A stretch of DNA of 36,908 nt from a virus. The stretch spans positions 1 through 36,908 of the IMG/VR virus record IMGVR_UViG_3300030739_000026; one strand, 5' to 3'. The notes under the pieces are model-generated. The model ran no database searches, was not told the DNA's origin, and saw only the letters and a program-made list of their open reading frames with translations. The translations under genes were made by a program, and so were the position numbers. Shown here piece after piece: positions 28,779 through 36,908 of the stretch; the first letter of the stretch is position 1; every line of letters starts with the position of its first letter.

Positions 28779-30427
28779 ACTGTAAGGGCCGTCCAGGACC
28801 CTGAGGCCTTGATGTAGATTCTCTGACTTGAAGTACCCGGAGTGTCCTGGCGGAAATAATAATCTCCATTCGCCCCTAAGCCTGAACTTGGCGCCCCGGT
28901 ACCACTATAGATGGCTGAGAATCCAGCCCCGGGCCGAAAACCCCCGGTAGCGGTTATTGATCCGATCTGCGTCCAGGTCGCACTCGCCCCTGAGTTGGGA
29001 TTGGCGCTGGTGAAGAAGATGACATTACCGTTCCATTGCAGCCACGTGATCCCGGTGTTAGAGGTGGAGTTGATCAAGCTTCCACACGCATCCTGCCCGA
29101 ACAAAGGACCAGGAGTGGTTGCAGCCCCGGTGCGAATGGCACTATAGTCAGGCAGTACCGAAGTACCCGAAGTGTTATTTCCCAGCACCGTCATCGGCAT
29201 GCGGGTCTCGCGATTGAAGGAGGTTTCCTCCGCCAATCCTTGCGTGACTGCCGGGGGAATTCCATTGCTGCCCCAGTAGGAGTTGGTCACCAACCCCGCG
29301 CGCATGACAAAGCCTGAAACTGTCGCCCCTCCGGTGATGAGAATGGCATAGCCAGCACCCGGTGAGACCGCTCCGGTGTTCTCCCACCCGCCTGCCCCTT
29401 CAATCACGTTATTCTGTAACGCGCCTGAATCGATGACGAAGGGGCTTACGGCAGGAATTTGCCCTGAGGGAAGGTAAGATGATTGGTAGCCGTTATCCCA
29501 GGAGATCTTCGAGTACTTGTGATTAGCGAACTTGGACCCAGCACCTGAGGCACTACTGGTCATATACACTGCAGCGCCGCCAGCAGTGAGGGCTGAGACC
29601 CCGGAGATATTGAAGTTCTCCGTCAACTCCTCGTTGACGAAAGCCCCCCCTGAACCCGCCAATTGATAGCGTCTGGCGTGTCGGCCGGTGTTATAAACGT
29701 AAACGTTTCGCACCGTGCGGTTTTGGACGAAAGCGGTACCTGACACCGAACATACATCGGTATCTCGTGCGCAGTTCTCCAGGAACAAATTCTCATAGAG
29801 GGCAAAACTACTGCCTGAATTAACAATGGCATCTCGCCCAGTACCTTGGAAATTAATGGACAGGTCCTGAATCGCAACCTGTGGCATGGTGATGCCGCCT
29901 AACTGTATGACATCGGTGGTGTTGGAAATGCCGGAGAAGTTAACCTCAGGACGCCCCAGATACCCTTGCACCCGAGCCCCTAACGCTCCAGTGGGAGGCC
30001 CTCCTGAGTTTTGACTTGTCCCGGTTAAGATCCAAGGGGAATTGAAACTCCACACCCCAGAATTTGCGGTGAGAAGAATCGGGCAATCACACTGCCCCGC
30101 AACCAGTGAGGCTTGTACAAATGCTGCGCTATTGAGCGTAGCGCTTTCACCAATCCCTCCTCCATAGCGCTCCAGCAAACACCCCCCGATCTGGGCATGG
30201 GAACTAATCGAGTAGTTGGTAGGCGTCACGCCGGCTGCGCTCTCGGCAGGGGAGATGTCATAGTGGATGTTACCTGCGTCAATGACAGCTGCCGCACCAG
30301 CGGTGATCTGCTGAGGGTTCAGGAAATCTGTTATCCAGCGACGGAACCACTGCGGATCCCACGTGCTTGGGATACTGTTCACCAGCGGTGCGCTCAATCC
30401 CGGCCGCACGTTTAACGTCGTCGTCAT
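28775..30427 (-). CDS. Tailspike/tail fibre protein
   Basis: A 550-residue protein at the P22 gp9 tailspike place, after gp10. The middle (about 80-470) has turns and Asn/Gly/Thr/Ser strands typical of a right-handed beta-helix (NFSGISNTTDVIQLGG, AIQDLSINFQGTGRDAIVNSG, NVYVYNTGRHARRYQ, GGAAVYMTSSASG). The C-terminal module (GTGAPSSGLGANGDYYFRQ and GTSSQRIYIKASGSW) is shared with many tail fibres. It would bind and perhaps cleave host surface polysaccharide. The gene is visibly richer in A/T than its neighbours, a sign of transfer common for receptor-binding genes. No active-site residues can be named. Confidence 0.78.
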   Translation of the reverse strand: MTTTLNVRPGLSAPLVNSIPSTWDPQWFRRWITDFLNPQQITAGAAAVIDAGNIHYDISPAESAAGVTPTNYSISSHAQIGGCLLERYGGGIGESATLNSAAFVQASLVAGQCDCPILLTANSGVWSFNSPWILTGTSQNSGGPPTGALGARVQGYLGRPEVNFSGISNTTDVIQLGGITMPQVAIQDLSINFQGTGRDAIVNSGSSFALYENLFLENCARDTDVCSVSGTAFVQNRTVRNVYVYNTGRHARRYQLAGSGGAFVNEELTENFNISGVSALTAGGAAVYMTSSASGAGSKFANHKYSKISWDNGYQSSYLPSGQIPAVSPFVIDSGALQNNVIEGAGGWENTGAVSPGAGYAILITGGATVSGFVMRAGLVTNSYWGSNGIPPAVTQGLAEETSFNRETRMPMTVLGNNTSGTSVLPDYSAIRTGAATTPGPLFGQDACGSLINSTSNTGITWLQWNGNVIFFTSANPNSGASATWTQIGSITATGGFRPGAGFSAIYSGTGAPSSGLGANGDYYFRQDTPGTSSQRIYIKASGSWTALTV

Positions 30428-30431
30428 AGCG

Positions 30432-32078
30432 TTACCACTTGCCGCCCTGTAGTTCGGCCTGGATGTCCACCGTGAAGAGCGGTGTCGGCTCCGTCACGCG
30501 GAAACGGTAGAAACGAATGCGCGCTTGCCCTAAGTTGAACCAGAAGGCCCGCTTGTCATAGTCGCCCTGCGCGCCAAGTAGCACCGGATCCGTGAATGAC
30601 TCGAACACGTACCCATTGTCCGAGCAGTACAGCTCCACCTGCGGCGCGTAGAAGCCGCTTGCGCCGGTGAGCGGATTTTGTCGAACGCTCGATCCGCCGG
30701 TCACCCCGGTCGCGCCGCCTGGGGTCATCACCACCTCGACGCGACGGTGCGTAATGCGGTTATTGCCGTCGTAGATGCCCTGGGTCGTAAACGAACAAAT
30801 CTGCAGTGCCTGAGCGATATTTTCGTCCTCGGGCTCTCCAAAGGACGGATAGAATTCCGCGAACGTGGTGGGCGTCAAGAAACCAATGGCCGGAGATTGC
30901 GAATCCCCCACCAATTGCAACCCGCGCCAGTTGGTGGAGCACAGCGGGCGCCAATACCCCAACTGATTGAACCCGGACTCCAGGTCAAACCACTTCTGCG
31001 TCAAACAGTCGTACACAACTGTGCGCGAGGAGGCCGGAACGGTGAGCACCCACAGAGGGTGACCGTCTACCGTCGGTGTAAGCGCGTAGCACCCGAAGAG
31101 ATTCGCCGTCTGCAGGAACTCATCTATCGCGGGTGTTGAGATCTTGATCGGCGTCTGCCCATTGCGGCGACGGACCGTCAAATCATTGGCCACCCAGATG
31201 GGCGCCTCGTCCTGCATCGCGATTGCGTAGCCGCACAGGTAGTGACAACCCTTATGCATGAAGCTATCGGGGGCGGCCTGGAAGGGGGTACCAACCGAGG
31301 CGCCGACGTTCACGTATCCTTCTGAGGTCTTCGATCCCATCAACAGGATCTCGCGGTGATCGATGATACCGCCCACAAAGAGGTCGGTACCGAACTCGCG
31401 CGTGAACGAGGCGGCGCTCGTGAAAGTGATTTGACCCGCGCCCGATACCTGAAGGCCGTCGTCGTTGTAAAAGGTATACGAGGCGCCTTCGACCGTCGCA
31501 GTCGGCGTATCCACAGGAGCGCCCGGTGTGACGGAGGTAGCGGCCAATAAGACTATGTAGGTATCAACGAACCACATATCCGCCGCGCCGAGTATTAGGA
31601 AGAGGGACTGCGTCATCTTCTGAAAGCCGCCGCCGGAGGGGCTATAGGACCATGCCATATTGGTGCCGGGGATCAGGATCACCAGACACTCGGTATTGTT
31701 CGTCATCCGCACGAAGTCGCTCGTGCCTGCGGCTGGGTTGTGGACAATCTGATTCTGACTGCCCGGGACGGCAGTGAGGACATTGCCTTCCTGGAGGAAA
31801 TACAACGTCTGGCCGATCACCACGTACTGCAATCCGGCCATCTGATCGAAGCCGCGCACGTTCGTGTCTTCGGCACCTGGGACGAGCAGCGAGGCGAGTG
31901 GCGCAATGCCGTGCATGCGCTGTAGCGTCGCGATCTGCTTGCCGTCAGGGTTAGGGGACTGCCCCGCGGGCGCGTCGGTATCGAGCGGGACCGGGAAGCA
32001 CCCGACCAGCTGCTTGCCACTGGCCCGCGGATCGCGCAGCCCGTAGTCACCCAGCGGGATGGAGACGGTGGTGGCCAT
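30432..32078 (-). CDS. P22 gp10-like packaged DNA stabilisation protein
   Basis: A 548-residue protein fitting the P22 gp10 tail hub family: start VSIPLGDYGLRDPRASGKQLVGCFPVP, an early beta-propeller-like domain, YVVIGQTLYFLQEG, and an end with DKRAFWFNLGQARIRFYRFRVTE. The P22 protein is 472 residues, so this one is longer. The family plugs the tail to stop DNA leaking. No ribosome site is evident, so coupling to gp4 is likely. Confidence 0.85.
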   Translation of the reverse strand: MATTVSIPLGDYGLRDPRASGKQLVGCFPVPLDTDAPAGQSPNPDGKQIATLQRMHGIAPLASLLVPGAEDTNVRGFDQMAGLQYVVIGQTLYFLQEGNVLTAVPGSQNQIVHNPAAGTSDFVRMTNNTECLVILIPGTNMAWSYSPSGGGFQKMTQSLFLILGAADMWFVDTYIVLLAATSVTPGAPVDTPTATVEGASYTFYNDDGLQVSGAGQITFTSAASFTREFGTDLFVGGIIDHREILLMGSKTSEGYVNVGASVGTPFQAAPDSFMHKGCHYLCGYAIAMQDEAPIWVANDLTVRRRNGQTPIKISTPAIDEFLQTANLFGCYALTPTVDGHPLWVLTVPASSRTVVYDCLTQKWFDLESGFNQLGYWRPLCSTNWRGLQLVGDSQSPAIGFLTPTTFAEFYPSFGEPEDENIAQALQICSFTTQGIYDGNNRITHRRVEVVMTPGGATGVTGGSSVRQNPLTGASGFYAPQVELYCSDNGYVFESFTDPVLLGAQGDYDKRAFWFNLGQARIRFYRFRVTEPTPLFTVDIQAELQGGKW

Positions 32079-32081
32079 CGT

Positions 32082-32504
32082 TTAAACGAAGTAACCGTTG
32101 CCCGTCACGCTCGACTGAGCGCGCTGTAGCTCGCCAAGGTCGGACTCGAACATCCGCAAGGATCGCTTCGCCAATCGGCTCTTAGCGTCCGAGATGAGCG
32201 TGTACAGCGTGAGGTCCTTCGTCGGATCGATCGTGATGCCGTTCTTCGCTGCAAGCCTCTCGGCGAGCATGTACTTGACATCCCCGATGTTCCCATCCGC
32301 CAACGGGGACATTTTGGTCCACTGCGTTGCGAAGTTCTGCGGGTACCACCCCAGGCGCGTACCGTCGATGGCCTCGGTCGCGAGCATATCGTTGAGCACC
32401 GTGATTCCCACGGAGCCTTGAGTCGGCGTGCAGGATTTGCCATCAGCGACAACGCCGATCGTTTGATACGCTTCCGTTACGATCTGCTGATTGGTCTGCG
32501 GCAC
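32082..32504 (-). CDS. P22 gp4-like head completion/tail adaptor protein
   Basis: A 140-residue protein fitting the gp4 tail accessory family. It has TEAYQTIGVVADGKSCT, GITVLNDMLATEAIDGTRLGWYPQ and KYMLAERLAAKNGITI, then a helix rich in Arg/Lys near residues 107-120. The family binds the portal ring and recruits gp10 and the tailspike. The GTG start at 32504 has AGGAG upstream on the minus strand, which fixes it. The P22 protein is 166 residues. Confidence 0.8.
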   Translation of the reverse strand: MPQTNQQIVTEAYQTIGVVADGKSCTPTQGSVGITVLNDMLATEAIDGTRLGWYPQNFATQWTKMSPLADGNIGDVKYMLAERLAAKNGITIDPTKDLTLYTLISDAKSRLAKRSLRMFESDLGELQRAQSSVTGNGYFV

Positions 32505-32518
32505 GCGTCACTCCTAAA

Positions 32519-32548
32519 ATTCAGGGCCGGTCTCTCCCGACTTGTCAA
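32519..32548 (-). promoter_or_regulatory. Weak promoter candidate before gp4
   Basis: On the minus strand TTGACA (32548-32543) is followed after 18 bases by CTGAAT (32524-32519), a poor -10. It falls in the 113-base gap between the small virion gene and gp4, after a hairpin, where a new transcript could begin. Only the -35 box is convincing. Confidence 0.3.
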
Positions 32549-32587
32549 GGTACCCTCGCGGGCTTAAGTACGGCCCCTTGCCGTTGT

Positions 32588-32611
32588 GCGCGCCGGGTGA
32601 GGGCGGCGCGC
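32588..32611 (-). terminator. GC-rich hairpin after small virion protein gene
   Basis: Bases 32588-32595 are perfectly complementary to 32604-32611 (8 bp, GCGCGCCG type), with an 8-base loop, a few bases after the stop of gene 32618-33013 in the minus direction. No U-run follows, so termination may be weak or factor-dependent; RNA processing is an alternative. Confidence 0.45.
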
Positions 32612-32617
32612 GAACCC

Positions 32618-33013
32618 TTAGTTGATGCGGATCCAGGTACGCGCATTGAGTGCGGTGGCGCCCGGGGCTTGCGAATTGCCCAGGACGTAGCCGTTCAACG
32701 TGTACCGGTATCGCACCGGAGCGGTCGTCGCGATCGAGGTTGCAGCGGTGCCCGAGAGCAGATCACCGGTGTTCGCAGCCACGGTGCAGGTGACAGTGCT
32801 GCCACCGACCGGGACCGCAAGCGTCGCCTCGCATCCGTCGGGCGGATTCAGAGGCAGCGTGATTGCGCCGACCGTTACGGGAGCCGCAGCGAGCAGAATC
32901 AGCGTCGCCGACTGCATCACGTACGGAGTGGACGCAGCGACTGCGACTGCTCCGGAGTAGAAGTCAAACGGAGCCCCGACCGGGTCGTTGTGACCATAGC
33001 CAAATTGAGACAT
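32618..33013 (-). CDS. Small virion protein, possible head decoration
   Basis: A 131-residue protein directly downstream of the coat gene, where head decoration or fibre proteins are often placed. It starts SQFGYGHNDPVG and then is Ala/Thr/Val-rich and beta-like (TLILLAAAPVTVGAITLPL, GSTVTCTVAANTGDLL), ending YTLNGYVLGNSQAPG and WIRIN. AAGGAA lies before the ATG. No family recognised with certainty. Hairpins lie on both sides, so its expression level could be set apart from neighbours. Confidence 0.6.
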   Translation of the reverse strand: MSQFGYGHNDPVGAPFDFYSGAVAVAASTPYVMQSATLILLAAAPVTVGAITLPLNPPDGCEATLAVPVGGSTVTCTVAANTGDLLSGTAATSIATTAPVRYRYTLNGYVLGNSQAPGATALNARTWIRIN

Positions 33014-33042
33014 GTGAAAGTTCCTTGTGTGAGGTGGACAAG

Positions 33043-33074
33043 AAGCGCACCAGTTCCTTCAAACTGGCGCGCTT
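33043..33074 (-). terminator. Terminator-like hairpin after coat gene
   Basis: Bases 33062-33074 pair with 33043-33055 over 13 bp with one G-U pair in transcript sense, with a 6-base loop. The transcript continues CTTGTCC after the stem, which ends in CTT, giving a short U-rich stretch. It lies 15 bases after the coat stop. Likely a partial terminator or mRNA 3' stabiliser, which would favour high coat expression. Confidence 0.6.
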
Positions 33075-33089
33075 TCAGTCCGGTACGGC

Positions 33090-34358
33090 TTAGGCCGGGA
33101 GTTCGACCAGACGAACCGCCAGCTCGGGGTACGCCAGAACCGATCCGTAGATCGTATCCAGACGGGCCGGGAGCAGATCGTTCGACGGATCCCACTGCTG
33201 GGCGAAGCGAATGTTGTACCCTTCGAAGGACTCCGCAGCGGTCATCTTGACCAGCGGCGACAGATCCAGCATCGGGGGATTCGCAAACACGACAGCGTCG
33301 CGGTACCAGCCCAGGGACTGCTTCACAGTCTGGCCGGAGACAGCCGCCGGCAGACCGCCCATCACGGTGATCGCCGCGCCGGTGGCCGGCACGGAATCCA
33401 CGTTCTGGTAGGCGCCACCGGTGATGATGCCCGGGGAGATGTTGAGCGCGATGGCGCCCGCGGTGTCGCTGATCGTGGTGTTGACCACGAACTGCTTCAG
33501 GCGGCCCAGCGAGATCTTGCTCTCCGGATCCACATCGTTCACACCGGCGATGTTGATCACGTCGCCCGCATTCACGGTCGTCGCGCCACTGTTCCACCCG
33601 TTGGTGTTCAGCGTGAAGGAGCTGACGAACGCGTTACCCACGCCCGAGTTGCTCTGATTCGCGCCGTTCACAACCGGGGTTGAGCCGGTCACGGTGCCGA
33701 TGACGTGGGTCGGCATCTTGGTGTTGCGGAAGCAGACGAAGCCGGCTGCCTTGTCCGAGATCACACCTTCGAGCCACTGATCGGAGATCGTGCTCTCCGG
33801 ATTGAACAGACCCTTGTTGTCCTGCACGAAGTAGTAGGACGCCTGCGGGGTCGCATGGAACGTCCGACGATCGTCTTCCGGAGCCAGGGTCTCCGTCAGG
33901 AACCGCTCGGCCAGCAACAGCTGCTGGAAGGTCGCGGTGGTGTTGTACGCGCCGACGAACTTGGGCACGCTGTTCACGACGGCGGTCGTCGCCGTTTCCA
34001 GGATCGCTGCGACCTTCGCCATGGCGGGTTCGAGAACCTGCTCTTCGAAGTTGTTCAGCAGCATCGCGCGCTCGACCGACGTGAAGTTCACATCGACGCC
34101 GGCCTGATTGTTGACGTTCAGGTTAGCGAAGCGCTGGACGGACGCCTGAGCGTTCATGACGGGGCCGGTGCGGCCAACGTACTGGAACGGCAGACGAATG
34201 GAGAGCTGCTGACCCAGGATCACGCCCTGGATGGGGCCGGGCAGCAAGCTCTGATAGTCACGGTTCGTGCGACCCGTGAAGTTGCTCTTGCCGTGCAGCA
34301 GGACGAGGGCCTTGCGGGCCACCCACTGAGCGGTTACGAGCGAATTACCAACGGCCAT
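33090..34358 (-). CDS. P22-like major capsid (coat) protein
   Basis: A 422-residue protein fitting the P22 coat family (430 residues in P22). It begins AVGNSLVTAQWVARKALVLL, then DYQSLLPGPIQGVILGQQLSIRLPF and GRTGPVMNAQASVQRFANLN, followed by a Thr/Asn/Gly-rich insertion-like domain (about 225-300) and a C-terminal LDSLSP-like end with VKMTAAESFEGYNIRFAQQWDP. The shell is built with the scaffold encoded just upstream. The ribosome site is weak (AAGGT, 11 bases). Confidence 0.88.
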   Translation of the reverse strand: MAVGNSLVTAQWVARKALVLLHGKSNFTGRTNRDYQSLLPGPIQGVILGQQLSIRLPFQYVGRTGPVMNAQASVQRFANLNVNNQAGVDVNFTSVERAMLLNNFEEQVLEPAMAKVAAILETATTAVVNSVPKFVGAYNTTATFQQLLLAERFLTETLAPEDDRRTFHATPQASYYFVQDNKGLFNPESTISDQWLEGVISDKAAGFVCFRNTKMPTHVIGTVTGSTPVVNGANQSNSGVGNAFVSSFTLNTNGWNSGATTVNAGDVINIAGVNDVDPESKISLGRLKQFVVNTTISDTAGAIALNISPGIITGGAYQNVDSVPATGAAITVMGGLPAAVSGQTVKQSLGWYRDAVVFANPPMLDLSPLVKMTAAESFEGYNIRFAQQWDPSNDLLPARLDTIYGSVLAYPELAVRLVELPA

Positions 34359-34383
34359 GAGGTATTACCTTGTGGTTGATCGA

Positions 34384-35478
34384 TCAACGCATTCCGAGTC
34401 GAGCTTCGCGCTTCGACGCTCGGATTGCGGCTTTGTTTGCCCTATCGCGTTTCACGAACTCTTCCATGCTGAGGCTCTCGTCCGACAACGGGGTTTCCGT
34501 GTTCGGGGCGGCTCCAGCCGGGACGCGCGTGGGCGGCGGCGGGGCGGAGGTGACGGTCTTCGGTTGCTTCACGGGCGGTTTGGCGGGTGTTGTCGGCACA
34601 GCCGGCGTGACGGAGGTAGCAGGTTGTGCGAGACGGGCCTTGATCGCACCGATCCGTAGGAGCTGTAGCGGCGGGGGTAAAGCGGCGATTTCTTTCGCCA
34701 CGTTCACATCCTTCGCGATCTCATACAGAAGTTGTGCGGATTGGTCGTCCTGGACAATAACTGCGCGCGCCATCGGATCCAGTTGCGGCAATTCCTTATT
34801 TCCGATCACGGCCTTAAAGTCCGGCGTAACTTTCGCGAACTCCGTGGCCGAGGCCTGAAACTTCTGGGCAATTGCTGCTTGTGCCGTCTCGGCTGCAGTC
34901 GTGGTCTTCGCCTTTGCCAGCTCAGCGCTGAGGCCTTTCGCAATCTGCTTGCGAATGTATTCCACGTTCTTCTGCTGCAGTTTCACGGGATCGTACTGAA
35001 CGTCCGGATCTTCCGGGCTCGGGGGAACGTCATCGTCTGCAGGCGCTGCAGCTGCGGGTTCCTCAGCGGGGGCTGCTGGCGTTACGGGCTTCCCGGCCCG
35101 AGCCGCTTCCAGCTCCGCGCGAAGGCGAGCGTTTTCCGCTGCCTGGAGTTTTCCGAAGTCTCGGTACGAGTTCTTCTCGTCTACCAATTCCATGATGCGT
35201 GCACGAGCTGAACCCTTGGGTGGGGCGTCAGTTGCGGCGCTCGGCTCGCCGGGTGAGGTGGGCGCACCCTCATCGGTCTCATCGCCCGAAGACTCGCCAC
35301 CGGCAAGATCGGATGCCGGGTCCGTGGATTCAGCGGCTGGCGCGGCCGCTGGATCTACCTCTGTGTTCTCCGCCGGAGGGGGCGTATCCGATGCGACCTC
35401 TACAGGCGGCGTCGGAATCTCAACCATTGTCTGCGGCTGCTGTTCATAAGTAGCCAACGAATCTCTATCAAAAGCCAT
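34384..35478 (-). CDS. Scaffolding protein
   Basis: A 364-residue acidic then helical protein between portal and coat, the place of P22 scaffold (303 residues). The first 100 residues are disordered, Pro/Glu/Asp-rich. A helix follows (ARARIMELVDEKNSYRDFGKLQAAENARLRAELEAARAG), then a Pro/Ala linker, a central helical part (about 175-300), a Pro/Lys linker and a basic end (KRDRANKAAIRASKREARLGMR) that would bind the coat. The ATG at 35478 has GGGAG upstream. A frame extension to 35520 passes the tRNA side and is not used. Confidence 0.78.
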   Translation of the reverse strand: MAFDRDSLATYEQQPQTMVEIPTPPVEVASDTPPPAENTEVDPAAAPAAESTDPASDLAGGESSGDETDEGAPTSPGEPSAATDAPPKGSARARIMELVDEKNSYRDFGKLQAAENARLRAELEAARAGKPVTPAAPAEEPAAAAPADDDVPPSPEDPDVQYDPVKLQQKNVEYIRKQIAKGLSAELAKAKTTTAAETAQAAIAQKFQASATEFAKVTPDFKAVIGNKELPQLDPMARAVIVQDDQSAQLLYEIAKDVNVAKEIAALPPPLQLLRIGAIKARLAQPATSVTPAVPTTPAKPPVKQPKTVTSAPPPPTRVPAGAAPNTETPLSDESLSMEEFVKRDRANKAAIRASKREARLGMR

Positions 35479-35532
35479 GTTCAATCTCCCGCGGTTACGA
35501 TCCGCAAACGAAGGGTTCACCTAGACGAAAAG

Positions 35533-35608
35533 TGGCTGGCGCGCGTGGGGTCGAACCACGGACAGACGGATTAACAATCCGTTGCTCTACCAACTGAGCT
35601 ACACGCCA
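35533..35608 (-). tRNA. tRNA-Asn (anticodon GUU)
   Basis: A complete 76-base cloverleaf on the minus strand. The acceptor stem pairs TGGCGTG with CGCGCCA (one G-U). The D-arm is GCTC-AGTTGGTA-GAGC. The anticodon arm is ACGGA-TTGTTAA-TCCGT with anticodon GTT, and the T-arm is CGTGG-TTCGACC-CCACG. The 3' CCA is encoded after discriminator G. It starts two bases after the portal stop, so it must be cut out of the late transcript. Confidence 0.95.
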
Positions 35609-35609
35609 A

Positions 35610-36908
35610 TCAAGCGGCTTGCGAGTTCGGCTGACCACCGGGCGGCGGCGCACCCTGGCTTTGTCCGGACGCCGCGGTGGCGGCCTGTGAGGCCTCGCCT
35701 TCCGCGGCAGCCGCTTCGCTGGGTTCACCCAGTTCTTTAGCGGCCAGCAAGTTCTGGAGATGGCGGTTCGCCGTCTCAAATATCACGCGCAGTTTTTCCA
35801 GCTCCGACGCGCCGGCTTTGCTCGCGGCAATCGTAGCGTCGGACTTTGCCTTGTCCGCTTTGGCCAAGGCTGTCTGCAATTCTGCCTGCTGCAGCGGGTT
35901 GGGCTGCGGGGGCGGGTTGTTCTTCTGCTCTTCAGGCGTCGGCTTGACGATGCCCTGGTGAATGAGCGGAATACGAAGACGACGCGCCATCTCTCGGCTA
36001 TCGGGCGAGTCGATATTCTTCGCCAGTAGATCGCCGCACAACTGCGCGATCGACGGAATCGTATCGGCGGCGTCAATCAGCGTCTGCAGAGTCTCCTGGC
36101 GCGCGGTCTGGTAGTCCGGGCCCAGCGTCACTGTGCAGTCGTACGTCCCTTCCGAAAGGTCGTTGAGCAGCTCCGCGCCTTCCTGGCCGTGATTGATCGG
36201 CACAATCTGCTCGACCAGATCCGGGCCCAAGATGCGCTCAATGCGCTGCGTATCGTACGTGCCCGGGATCATGTCTATCATGACCTCCCAGGTCAACTGA
36301 AGTGCGGCGCCGAAGCCATCTTTAAACTCAAATGTGCCCAGGTCGGACCGGCGCGTGTGCTGCACCAGGGCCTTGCCCGAGACGCGGTTCATGTCCTCCG
36401 CGTTGCCGAGCGCCGGATCGAAGAAGCCCAGCGTGGCCTGGATGTCCTGAAGCGCCTGCTGTGCCAGAGCGATGGCGCCCTCTGGCACATCGATCGGCTG
36501 CGCGCGAGTCGGTACTAGCGGGATGCCTGCTTTCGCGGCTTCCTTATCGACGTTGAACGGCAGGTACGGCCGCGAGGCGATGTTGGCTTCAGCCCACTGC
36601 GCCTCGAAGCCCTTGATCATGTTCGCCGTGACGAGATACGGCGCCTTCGGCACCAGCACGCTACGCTCGATCATATCCGAGCAGCGGCTGTTATAGGTGC
36701 GCTGAGCGTCCTTCGCATGACGGATCATGCTCTGAAGCTTCTTGCGCCCTTCGATGTTCACGAAGCGGCCCGGGCAGCGGATCACTGGGATGCGCTTCCA
36801 GTCGTAAACGACCGGGCCTTCCAGGATCTGCGTGCCGTCCATCTTCATCCACAGCACTTTCCACTCGATCGTCTCGCGAGTGCGAACGACGCGCTGCGCG
36901 CCGGTTTC
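35610..36908 (-). CDS. P22-like portal protein, 5' partial
   Basis: The frame is open to the right edge (first codons ETGAQRVVRT), so the N-terminus is outside the window; 432 residues are visible. WYD-like EWKVLWMKMDG, RIPVIRCPGRFVNIEGRKKLQSMIRHAKDAQRTYN, PYLVTANMIKGFEAQWAEA and the LGFFDPALGNAEDMNRVSGKALVQ segment fit the P22 gp1 portal family. A helical C-terminal region (about 315-395, Ala/Lys/Glu-rich) would be the barrel, and the last 30 residues are Ala/Gln/Pro-rich. Terminase should lie just right of the window. The tRNA gene follows directly. Confidence 0.85.
   Translation of the reverse strand, partial: ETGAQRVVRTRETIEWKVLWMKMDGTQILEGPVVYDWKRIPVIRCPGRFVNIEGRKKLQSMIRHAKDAQRTYNSRCSDMIERSVLVPKAPYLVTANMIKGFEAQWAEANIASRPYLPFNVDKEAAKAGIPLVPTRAQPIDVPEGAIALAQQALQDIQATLGFFDPALGNAEDMNRVSGKALVQHTRRSDLGTFEFKDGFGAALQLTWEVMIDMIPGTYDTQRIERILGPDLVEQIVPINHGQEGAELLNDLSEGTYDCTVTLGPDYQTARQETLQTLIDAADTIPSIAQLCGDLLAKNIDSPDSREMARRLRIPLIHQGIVKPTPEEQKNNPPPQPNPLQQAELQTALAKADKAKSDATIAASKAGASELEKLRVIFETANRHLQNLLAAKELGEPSEAAAAEGEASQAATAASGQSQGAPPPGGQPNSQAA

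Noticed and set aside
30678-31139. A 153-aa plus-strand reading frame
   Set aside because: Antisense to the gp10-like gene, Arg-rich shadow with no motif.
35495-35779. A 94-aa minus-strand reading frame with AQLVEQRIVNPSVRGSTPR
   Set aside because: This is the well-known false translation of a tRNA gene; the cloverleaf at 35533-35608 explains it.

Overview
The window is a piece of a tailed double-stranded DNA phage genome (or prophage) with podovirus, P22-like architecture. The evidence is a P22-type portal, scaffold, coat protein, gp4-like adaptor and gp10-like tail stabiliser in that order, followed by a tailspike, a lysis cassette and three large ejection-type proteins. The spanin pair (Rz with an embedded Rz1 lipoprotein) points to a Gram-negative host with an outer membrane. 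The moderately high GC content and frequent GTG starts fit a proteobacterial host, but the sequence does not fix the genus. No bacterial chromosomal gene is seen, so integration cannot be judged.

Layout. The plus strand, 2-17696, is the early and replication half. It opens inside a gene made of near-identical 27-bp (nonapeptide) repeats. A long train of small genes follows, many overlapping by 4 bases or touching stop-to-start: a lipoprotein, a small HTH protein, an RNA ligase, many unknowns, a short serine recombinase (3250-4113), a DUF2958 protein and a Tat-signal protein. From 8174 comes the DNA metabolism block: a DUF2800 Fe-S nuclease, a DUF2815 single-strand binding protein, a family A DNA polymerase, a VRR-NUC nuclease and an SNF2-like helicase. 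These are followed by a metallophosphoesterase-like protein resembling T5 A1, a cupin, a DUF6378 protein and an HslV-like Ntn hydrolase. The minus strand, 36908 down to 17693, is the late half: portal, tRNA-Asn, scaffold, coat, small virion protein, gp4, gp10, tailspike, lysis genes, ejection proteins and a tail protein. The two halves converge at a shared CTAG, where both stop codons overlap.

How the genes work together. The nuclease, SSB, polymerase, VRR-NUC and helicase form a known phage replication/recombination module. No primase or DnaB-type helicase is recognisable here. The late operon builds the procapsid, closes the neck and tail, lyses the host and supplies proteins to be injected with the DNA. 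The largest of these (1575 aa) carries domains that look like DUF3293, an ADP-ribosyltransferase-like fold and an HhH-like fold, so it may act in the new host on entry.

Less expected signals are: a shared C-terminal Leu-Ile on six unrelated early proteins; a perfect 21-bp inverted repeat between the SSB and polymerase genes; a perfect palindrome inside a promoter-like spacer at the end of the recombinase gene; a 13-bp RNA hairpin before gene 6712; and terminator-like hairpins after the coat and small virion protein genes. All family names are from reading motifs by eye; no database search was run.
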